Source of the DNA: Methanomassiliicoccales archaeon
GTDB lineage: Archaea; Thermoplasmatota; Thermoplasmata; SG8-5
NCBI GenBank assembly: GCA_030612505.1
Contig: JAUWNU010000004.1
Location: 1 to 48,875, forward strand
DNA: 48,875 nucleotides
Direction: 5' to 3'
Shown here: in pieces, positions 28,809 to 36,761 of the stretch
Position numbering within the stretch: the first letter of the stretch is position 1
Layout: each line of letters starts with the position of its first letter
Translations under genes and position numbers: made by a program
Notes under the pieces: generated by a model
What the model saw: the letters and a program-made list of their open reading frames with translations, nothing else
Told to the model about the DNA's origin: nothing
The model's database searches: none

Positions 28809-29303
28809 ATGAGTGAGGAAATAGCCATGAAAATCAAGAATAGAAACCCGAGATTAATTTTAATAGTCTTGATATCGGTTACTATATTACTTGCAGCCAT
28901 CTTTCTTAATCCATTTTCTAATGAAGAAGAGTTCATTACTCTGAATGAGTTCTATGATGATATAATCGATAGAAATGGAGATAACAAATTAAATTATGAA
29001 GATAATCCCATTGAATGGGAATCTTATAGCATTGGCGATAACATTACTATAAGAGATAAAATATCCGACATATATGTAATTGGTAATGATATTGTTACAG
29101 GAACCTATATAGAAATAGAATATACTGGTAAATATAGCAATCAAATGAGTATTCCTGCATTAAGTTCAGCCAGTGTTTATTATTATGAAGGTGATTTAAC
29201 TGAAGAATATCAGGTAGGCGATTATATTACCTTAACGAATACCATAGTTTTAGATGAAACCTCTGGAGGGGCCATTGTTTATTCGTGGGAAATTGTATCA
29301 TAG
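28809..29303 (+). CDS. Small membrane-anchored extracytoplasmic protein
   Basis: 164 aa; single N-terminal TM (LILIVLISVTILLAAIFL); hydrophilic beta-rich remainder. Confidence 0.6.
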   Translation: MSEEIAMKIKNRNPRLILIVLISVTILLAAIFLNPFSNEEEFITLNEFYDDIIDRNGDNKLNYEDNPIEWESYSIGDNITIRDKISDIYVIGNDIVTGTYIEIEYTGKYSNQMSIPALSSASVYYYEGDLTEEYQVGDYITLTNTIVLDETSGGAIVYSWEIVS

Positions 29304-29450
29304 AATCTTTTCTATTATGCGTACCACCCAATAATAGATGCTGATTTACCATCCTAATCAGAATACTTTCGCCGTAAAGATTGCAGCATCCAGGCGAGAC
29401 ATGTTCAGTAATTTACGATAGGAGATAATTAGTTGCTTCTTTTGAATAGA

Positions 29451-30584
29451 TTATATCTTGCCTTTAGATTTACGATGTCTAATAGTAAAAGCAAGAACGA
29501 TAATCGTCACAGTAGATAATATAATTAACAATGGTAAAAGGATACTATTAGGTGTTTCTATAGGAACGGTTTCTACATATTCAATGTTAACATTCTCAAG
29601 ATAAATAATTTCCCTTTCAGTAACGTTGACGAAAATTGTTCTATTCAATTTACATTCCTCTTGAACTTGCAGTGTATAGTTACCTGGCTTTGCTTGAAAA
29701 CAATAAGTTCCGTCAATTGGATTAATTCCATCAACGTATTCGTTAGTTCCTCCAATTTCTCTTAAATATATCAGTGGGCCATTTTCTACGATATCGCCTG
29801 TTACAGTTCCCATAACATCTGATGTATCATCGTATATCTCTCCGATAACTGAGTATCGATTCCATATTCTGACCTGTTCCCAAGTTTGATTGCCAAATGC
29901 TCCATCTGGTGCAAACGAAGCGTTCCAGTCATCTGAGTTATATTCCGTGATATTTGAGTGGTAGTATCCCATGAATCCAGATGCAGAATAGATTTCATTG
30001 TATTCATCAACATCATCTTGAAGGCCAATACCAATGCAGTGACCGAATTCGTGCATTATCAAAAATCGAATATCATAGTTTCCTGCCATTTCTAAGCCAA
30101 TTCCTGCTCCCCAAAGCGGAAACGCACCTCCTGCTCTACCATCAAAAGTTCTGGCAATAAGAAAATATATATGATTTGTCGGCTGGTCATGGTATTGACG
30201 ATTGATTGTTCTCATAACTTCGCCATTAGTCACATAACCCTTTCCCTCAACTACATTGTTTGTACTGTTGAAATCAACCTCAATCTGAATTCCACGGTTC
30301 TCAAAATAAGAAACTAAGAAATCAAATCCCTCAATAACTTCTGGCCATAGAAGACCTTCAAAATAATCAACTTCTATTTTTAACTCATAGGTGCTTCTTG
30401 CTCCAGTAATTGAGTCTGGGCTGGAAGGGATAAGAATATAGTGTGTAGGCGTGAGCACAAGCTGGATTGTCCCAAATTGTAAAGAAAAAATAATAAAGAG
30501 AAACAATAACTTCTGGATTCCATTCAGTTTGGCTGTGCCGTGCCTTCTCTTATGTCCTGTATTATATATTTTCATCAACACCCT
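29451..30584 (-). CDS. Membrane-anchored metzincin-like zinc metalloprotease
   Basis: HEFGHCIGIGLQDD followed by SASGFMGYY (possible Met-turn); signal sequence; C-terminal TM LLPLLIILSTVTIIVLAF. ORF extends to 30707 but the start is probably at MRVLMKIYN/MKIYN. Confidence 0.75.
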   Translation of the reverse strand, partial: RVLMKIYNTGHKRRHGTAKLNGIQKLLFLFIIFSLQFGTIQLVLTPTHYILIPSSPDSITGARSTYELKIEVDYFEGLLWPEVIEGFDFLVSYFENRGIQIEVDFNSTNNVVEGKGYVTNGEVMRTINRQYHDQPTNHIYFLIARTFDGRAGGAFPLWGAGIGLEMAGNYDIRFLIMHEFGHCIGIGLQDDVDEYNEIYSASGFMGYYHSNITEYNSDDWNASFAPDGAFGNQTWEQVRIWNRYSVIGEIYDDTSDVMGTVTGDIVENGPLIYLREIGGTNEYVDGINPIDGTYCFQAKPGNYTLQVQEECKLNRTIFVNVTEREIIYLENVNIEYVETVPIETPNSILLPLLIILSTVTIIVLAFTIRHRKSKGKI

Positions 30585-30736
30585 CATCATTTTAAAGAGA
30601 AAGCTTCCTAATATATTGTGTTTGAGATGCATTCCATTTGGAGTGAACCCCTTTTCATGGACAATAAATGAAAGAGATATCGGGAGGGCCGCCGGAAGAA
30701 GGCCCAACCGATAATCACTCTAATAGCGAGGCGTGG

Positions 30737-30865
30737 TCATGGACCTGGCCATGAGTGAGATGCCTCATATTGAGGTGTTCCCCCAAGTTGGCTGCCGATG
30801 GCGACCACCTCCCCGCGCTCACACACGGGGCATGGTAGGATAGCCCCCGATTTCAGCGGCTCCAT
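30737..30865 (-). CDS. Candidate 42-aa microprotein with CPxC motif
   Basis: ATG 5 nt after the stop of the 1539-aa gene: MEPLKSGAILPCPVCERGEVVAIGSQLGGTPQYEASHSWPGP*; below the ORF-track size cutoff. Confidence 0.4.
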   Translation of the reverse strand: MEPLKSGAILPCPVCERGEVVAIGSQLGGTPQYEASHSWPGP

Positions 30866-30867
30866 AA

Positions 30868-33800
30868 CTACTCGTCTTCAAATTCTACAGGTACTATTCC
30901 AATCTTTATTATTTCATTATCGTATTCTATCTCTGCAACCAGATAATCGTCACCTTTAAATGGGGCGTCAATTGGTACTTCAACACTATATGCATTTGTG
31001 TTTGCCGTAATCAGATACTTTTTCTTATCAATTTCCTCGGCAAGTTCATCGGTGGTAAATATCTGCACCTCGATATATGATTCCTCGGTGAGTTCCAGTT
31101 CATCTCTCATGCTGGATATCTTTTCAGATATCTTCTGCATGAGCATTTCAGCTTGTGCTTCTTCATCCATGAGAACTTCGACATAGATTGTGCCTGCTTC
31201 AAAATTAGCCTCAATAATATCATCAGGAACTGACAATTCAACTGATATTATGTCATTAGAAATATAGACTTGCTGCCCTTCAATTCCTATGGTGAAATAT
31301 TCTTTTTTAATGTTCTCTTTTATCTTTTCTGGAGGCATATTTTGCAATGTCCATACGACTTTGGTGGCGATGTATTTATATTTCTCACGAACCATGTCCT
31401 CGTTTATATGAACATTAATATCCAGTCCATCCCAGTCCTGGTCTGGTTCGACCAATTGAACGTCCAAAACATCTAACTGGTCCAGAAGAAGGGTTTTCAT
31501 GTTTACAATAACCTCATTCCATCTGTCAAAGTCTGGATGCTTGATAACCACCTTGGGTAACTTTTGACTCAGGTTATTTTCTTTACGTATATTGTCCACC
31601 ACTATTGATAATTTAGTTATCTCCTCTAGATAGGTGTTCAATCTCTGGTCCACTAATGCTGAATCTCCATCTACCTGTCCGGTTCTAAGCATTAGGTTAT
31701 GTATCTTATTTTTAAGTTCATTGTCAGTCATGGATACGCTAATATCTGCACCAGTGGGCAATGTTGAGAATTTTCCAACGATTTCTTTGATCTCAGGTAG
31801 GAAGTTCTGCACGGCCTGGAATCCGTCGCTTGATATGACCTCATTAACCTCTTCCAATTTAATTTCCAGTTCAGAGATCTCCTCGCCCTGGCTTTCTCCT
31901 TCAATAAAAGCAGTCAATGCCGGGGAAAGCAAGCTAGCATCCATGGTCTGAACACCTGTTTCAGCATCCTTCTTTACAAAAATGAGCTTCTGGATTATCT
32001 CATCTATCCCCTCCAAGAGATCCATCTCTCCCATCCAATCTGGTAAGACTGACTCGTATTTCTTCTCCAACTCATTTATGACCTCGGTCATGTAAAACGG
32101 CATGTAAATGGACTCGTCGCCAGAAATTGCCAAAGCGAGGTAGACATGCTGGCCCCTCTCGATTAAGACCTTGCTATCACTGAATTCCATTCGATTAAGG
32201 CCTGCTGAGGATGAAGATAATTTAAAGGCCTCGCCTACAAATTCGGTTATTGCCGTGAGCATGGCACTGAATATGTCACTATCTAGCTCGGTTTGTAAAC
32301 GTCTAGTTTCATGGGAGATTAAAACAGCAGTTTTATGGATTAAAAATACATCCTCAACAATGTAGCTTCCTGGTTTATCCACATCGATTTCCTGAAGGTC
32401 ATTGAGTTGATATTTTACATCGTCAAAATGGCGCTGATAGGTTGCTGTAACTTCTAATGGTAATCTACCACTTCCCAAGGGCTTTATGGCAAGCTCGATA
32501 TTCTTTGTCTCATTTGCCCCTATATTGCTAATGATCTCCTGGTTTTTAACCTCTACATTTTTAGAAAAATTCAAATCAATATTTCTCGCCGGCGTGTTCC
32601 CTGTGTTCGTAACAGCGACGGCAAACCTATTCCAGCCACTTTCTTGATAACCTGTTGGTTTGATTACAGACACCTGCAGCCTGGGAAATTTATCTTCCAT
32701 ATGTGCTTTTGTTATATCTGTGAATGTCTTATTTATTTCTTGGATGGACCCATGTACATCATCCACCTGGCCTTTTTCCATGACCTGCTTGACCTCATTG
32801 ACCATGTCTTTTAGCCGGGTAACATCCATGCCCATTTCAGAAGCTATAGATACCTTTTCTTCGAAGGCACCCAGTTCATCGGAATATCGTTCCCTGGTTG
32901 AAGATTGAAGTTTCTCCCTGACTGATTTCTTTGTTTCTTCGATTATTCTTCTGGTTCTATCGAACTCTCCTGCATCAAATGCACTGGTAATCCTCTCTAA
33001 TAGTCCATCTTCTTTGTTGGTCTCTATACCTTTGGCTCTCATTCCGGATGTCGCTTCCCGTAGGGACTGGATCTCCACATTGATGCTTTCCCTGAGCATC
33101 TGGTCCATACCTCTATCTTCAGTTTGTAAATTCAGACCTTTTAATTGTTCATCCACGATGCTTTTTATGCCATCGATATTCTCTTGAAGAAGTTTCATTG
33201 AATAATCTTCACTGAATTGGTTTTCAAAATTATGTAATCTCTCAATGAGTTGATCCTCGAGATCAGGTATCTGGACGCCGTCTTTAAGTGCATCTACAAC
33301 AGGTGTGATAATGCTGTCCCTCATCTCCACTGTGCTTGTTATTTCATCCGCTTTAATGAGCAGGAGTTTTCTAATTATCTCGTCTATGCCTTCCAATTGA
33401 GTTATTTCTCCAGTCCAGTCCTCTAGAATATCTCCGTACTTATCCTGGATTTCTTTAATAATCTCAGCCATGTAAAAAGGTATGTAGACAGACTCATCTC
33501 CCAATACTGTCACAGCAAGGAAGAATTTATTACCCCTTTCCACCAGAACCTTATTCTCTCCAATTTCTACACGGCTAAGCCCTACTGATTTCGGTAAACT
33601 AAACGACTCTTTCACAAAATCTGAAATCGCCGTGAACATTGCGCTAAATACATCACTGTCCACTTCCTCTTTTATTCTTCTGGACTCCCTGGCAATCAAG
33701 CCACCGCTATTGTATATCAAGAACACATCTTCGACTATGAATGTCCCTGCATCTTCGATTTCAATATCCATTAAATCATTTAACTGATATTTTGTATTGT

Positions 33801-35487
33801 CAAAGCTCCGTTGATATGTTGCCGTTATTTCAAGTGGTACAGTTCCAATGTTCTGGGATTTCAAAGCAATCTCATGTTCATCAGATTCTCCAGGCATAAG
33901 TTTTGGTATCTTGTTCCAGCCTCTGACCTCTGCGTTTCCAAAGAATGACAAATCAATATCTTTAGCTATATTGTGTCCGGTGTTTGAGACTGTAACGCTG
34001 CATTTATTCCATCTTTCTGCCTCACATCCCTCTGTGTCCATATGGATACCGAGTTTTGGATATTTTCCCTCTAAATGAGATTTGCTAACATTCTCAATGG
34101 CGTTAATAGCCTCTGATACAAGAGAGTCAATTTCATCCATCTCTCCCTTATCCAGGCTTTCCCTGGCCTTGTCTAAAATATCATTTGCCTCTGAAACATC
34201 GACACCTAATCCTCTTGCCTCCTCCAACATGCCAGTGGCATTTTTTATGTTCTTTTCTATGGCAACAGCTTGATAGGTCCCCTTGTCCCCGAACAAGCCT
34301 TGAATACTTTGAACCGCATTGAAAGCGCCCTCGTAATTTGTCTCAGCCATAGCACTCTCGGCCGTGGATATCAATTCGTCGATTTCAGATGTATCAATAT
34401 CACCTTCCCTGGCTGAGTCTAAGACTTCTTTATAGTCAATTATCTCTTGCTCAATCCAGGAAATAAAGCTCTCTTTCCTCTCCCTATCCATTGTAGTAAT
34501 ATCCCCTGCACCCAGGGTATCGAATAAATTGAGATTCTTTATTGCCTGTTTTGCATTTAGCTCTATAGCTTGAATTTCGGAGAAGTCACCGGCCTCAAGG
34601 GCAACAGATGCCTTTTCAAGAAGATTGTCTAGTTCTTGAGCTTTTAAACCGGATTTCTTTGCTTCTTTGACGAACTGTTCGATGGTTCTGATAGTAAGCC
34701 CGGCTTCTCTTTGCAGTACTGTTTTTTCTATCTCCCGTTTGATTTTGTTCACACATTTCCTTACGGTTTCATAATTTTTTTTATCAAGAGCGTCTTTTGC
34801 ATCATTCAGGACGAGTTCTAAATCAGCAGTATCAATTTTTCCCTGGCGCATTGCCGATATCCTTGCTTCAACCTCTCTTACTGAATCCACGAAGTTTTTA
34901 TGTTCCGTAGCATAGTTAATAGCAGCCTTTGCATCTTTTATAAGGCTCTTGACAATCCCATAATCCCTCTGTTCCAGCGCATCCCATGAACTCATGAGAA
35001 TTTTTGCAACTTCAGAAATGTCGACACCCAATCTCTTGGCATTATCGATGAGTTTTGCTGTTCGTAATATCTGCTCTTTGGTGGTAAGATACCTTTTCGA
35101 GTCCTCTGCCATTCGTCTTGCTTTCTTAATATGTTCATGAGCCTCTCCAAAAAGCCCTTCATCAATAGCTTCGCGTGCCCTATCCAGTTCTTCCTCTGCG
35201 GCCTTAACATCCACGCCCACTTTTTTTGCTTTATCTATAGTCGGCAAGGTATTGTTAATCATCACCTCATATCTTCTCTTTCCCTTGGCCAGTTTGATTT
35301 CTGTCTTAATCTTCACGACAAAATCCAATGCACCCTGCCCATCACCTTTCTTTATACATTTTTCTGCCGAGGAAAACATCTCTGAAGCGGTTTTTACCCC
35401 TGCTCCGCTCCTCTTTGCATCCTGGATTAACCTCTGGGCCTTTTCGACCTTGGATTTCACCTGTTTTGAAATTTTATCTTTCTTCAT
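30868..35487 (-). CDS. Large helical/coiled-coil protein with duplicated beta-sandwich plus longin/roadblock-like module
   Basis: 1539 aa; N-terminal helical repeats; two copies of [YPKL..W...VSNTG..IDLSF...LEITATYQR.FD.KYQLND]-[IVEDVFLI...DSD.FSAM.TAI.DFV.E.F...VL.ERG...LA...GDESVY.PFYM.E.I]. Confidence 0.85.
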   Translation of the reverse strand: MKKDKISKQVKSKVEKAQRLIQDAKRSGAGVKTASEMFSSAEKCIKKGDGQGALDFVVKIKTEIKLAKGKRRYEVMINNTLPTIDKAKKVGVDVKAAEEELDRAREAIDEGLFGEAHEHIKKARRMAEDSKRYLTTKEQILRTAKLIDNAKRLGVDISEVAKILMSSWDALEQRDYGIVKSLIKDAKAAINYATEHKNFVDSVREVEARISAMRQGKIDTADLELVLNDAKDALDKKNYETVRKCVNKIKREIEKTVLQREAGLTIRTIEQFVKEAKKSGLKAQELDNLLEKASVALEAGDFSEIQAIELNAKQAIKNLNLFDTLGAGDITTMDRERKESFISWIEQEIIDYKEVLDSAREGDIDTSEIDELISTAESAMAETNYEGAFNAVQSIQGLFGDKGTYQAVAIEKNIKNATGMLEEARGLGVDVSEANDILDKARESLDKGEMDEIDSLVSEAINAIENVSKSHLEGKYPKLGIHMDTEGCEAERWNKCSVTVSNTGHNIAKDIDLSFFGNAEVRGWNKIPKLMPGESDEHEIALKSQNIGTVPLEITATYQRSFDNTKYQLNDLMDIEIEDAGTFIVEDVFLIYNSGGLIARESRRIKEEVDSDVFSAMFTAISDFVKESFSLPKSVGLSRVEIGENKVLVERGNKFFLAVTVLGDESVYIPFYMAEIIKEIQDKYGDILEDWTGEITQLEGIDEIIRKLLLIKADEITSTVEMRDSIITPVVDALKDGVQIPDLEDQLIERLHNFENQFSEDYSMKLLQENIDGIKSIVDEQLKGLNLQTEDRGMDQMLRESINVEIQSLREATSGMRAKGIETNKEDGLLERITSAFDAGEFDRTRRIIEETKKSVREKLQSSTRERYSDELGAFEEKVSIASEMGMDVTRLKDMVNEVKQVMEKGQVDDVHGSIQEINKTFTDITKAHMEDKFPRLQVSVIKPTGYQESGWNRFAVAVTNTGNTPARNIDLNFSKNVEVKNQEIISNIGANETKNIELAIKPLGSGRLPLEVTATYQRHFDDVKYQLNDLQEIDVDKPGSYIVEDVFLIHKTAVLISHETRRLQTELDSDIFSAMLTAITEFVGEAFKLSSSSAGLNRMEFSDSKVLIERGQHVYLALAISGDESIYMPFYMTEVINELEKKYESVLPDWMGEMDLLEGIDEIIQKLIFVKKDAETGVQTMDASLLSPALTAFIEGESQGEEISELEIKLEEVNEVISSDGFQAVQNFLPEIKEIVGKFSTLPTGADISVSMTDNELKNKIHNLMLRTGQVDGDSALVDQRLNTYLEEITKLSIVVDNIRKENNLSQKLPKVVIKHPDFDRWNEVIVNMKTLLLDQLDVLDVQLVEPDQDWDGLDINVHINEDMVREKYKYIATKVVWTLQNMPPEKIKENIKKEYFTIGIEGQQVYISNDIISVELSVPDDIIEANFEAGTIYVEVLMDEEAQAEMLMQKISEKISSMRDELELTEESYIEVQIFTTDELAEEIDKKKYLITANTNAYSVEVPIDAPFKGDDYLVAEIEYDNEIIKIGIVPVEFEDE

Positions 35488-36361
35488 TTAGATGATTGCC
35501 TCCGCCTTCGTTCTTGTTAAAATTTTCTTGCTTGTAACCAAATAACTGAAGTCTTTTCATTCTGTTATTTTTCACCTCATCCACTGTTTTAAAACTCTCT
35601 TCGATATGTGCCAATTTATCCACAAATTTAACAACCGCCACCTCATTGGGCTTGTCCAAGTTGAGACCGACAGCCTGCAACTGATGCTTGATCATAGGGG
35701 TGGCATGTTCGATCCCACCAAACTGTTCGGAAAAATCAGCTATGATATGATCAACTACATCCTGGAGGGTAATAATATCATCCTTTTTCATAATGTCCAT
35801 TGAGAGATTCATCAGGGGTCTTGAGTGCCTCTCTTTAGTAGCCTCGGCCATACGAATGAAAATTTCCTCGACATTCTCACCTGTTTTGGCACTTGTCAAA
35901 AAGCATTTATTGGTTGATCCAAAACCCTCACTTTTCTGGGCTAGAGATTCTATTTCCGCTATTCCGAACTGGGCTTCATCCTTGAGATCTGCCTTGTTTC
36001 CAATAAAAATCAAAGGAACTGGGCCAACCGCCTTTAGTATCAAGGGTATCCAATAATCTAGAAGGCTGTCAAGGGTATCCTTTCTTGTCAGGTCTGTCAC
36101 CAATAATGCACCATTAACGCCTTTGAACGATAGAGATTGTGTGTGTTTATACCCCTTCTGCCCGATTATGTCCCAGATCATCAAAACCATGTTCGTTCTA
36201 TCATCTTCAGGGCATATGTCCACTTCCTTTTTCGTCACCTTCAAACCGATTGTTGTGATGTATTTGTCGCTGAAATCATCAGTCACAAAACGCCTTACCA
36301 AACTGGTTTTGCCTACAGAAGCATCTCCAATAAGCACAATGTTCCTCTTTATAGTAGACAA
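35474..36361 (-). CDS. Rab/Ras-like small GTPase with C-terminal helical extension
   Basis: 295 aa; G1 GDASVGKTSL, G3 WDIIGQKGY, G4 GNKADL, G5 TSAKTG; 14-nt overlap with the start of the 1539-aa gene. Confidence 0.93.
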   Translation of the reverse strand: MSTIKRNIVLIGDASVGKTSLVRRFVTDDFSDKYITTIGLKVTKKEVDICPEDDRTNMVLMIWDIIGQKGYKHTQSLSFKGVNGALLVTDLTRKDTLDSLLDYWIPLILKAVGPVPLIFIGNKADLKDEAQFGIAEIESLAQKSEGFGSTNKCFLTSAKTGENVEEIFIRMAEATKERHSRPLMNLSMDIMKKDDIITLQDVVDHIIADFSEQFGGIEHATPMIKHQLQAVGLNLDKPNEVAVVKFVDKLAHIEESFKTVDEVKNNRMKRLQLFGYKQENFNKNEGGGNHLNEER

Positions 36362-36510
36362 TTATATTTCCCCCTGATTGACATTATTTGTTCTTCCCCG
36401 ATTCCTAATATATTTGGTTCTTTTGGAACCTTATATAAGAGCATTATGGTTATCTTTGATATAAGCTTTATTCCATAATAATAAAATGTAGAGTTCCAAA
36501 TTATAGCAGT

Positions 36511-36761
36511 CTCAAAAGAAGTCGTCCAGGAGTGTTTTTCTTTTAATGATTCGATATACTTAGGAACACTTTTTTCTGCTCAGAAAAAATCATCCAGTGG
36601 AGTGTTTTTCTTTTAATAATTTTCTGCGCTGGCTGACCCTCCAAAAGAAAAAGATTCGGTAAATAAGAAAACTCGGGTCAGCATGCTCGAAAATCATAAT
36701 AAATTATTTGATTCGATATACTTAGGAACACTTTTCTCTGCTCAGAAAAAGTCGTCCAGTG
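36511..36761. repeat. Repeats of the polB 3' end (LDDFF-stop) and its downstream sequence
   Basis: 52-bp direct repeat 36548-36599 / 36710-36761 (gattcgatatacttaggaacactttt[t/c]tctgctcagaaaaa[a/g]tc[a/g]tccagtg); third LDDFF* copy at 36511-36529; gtgtttttcttttaat also present twice. Confidence 0.85.

Noticed and set aside
30670-30868. Structured ncRNA (SRP RNA, RNase P RNA or tRNA)
   Set aside because: GC-rich with hairpins (CCTCAtatTGAGG, CCCCG...CGGGG), but none of the conserved SRP, RNase P or tRNA motifs were found. The CPVC microORF is an alternative explanation.
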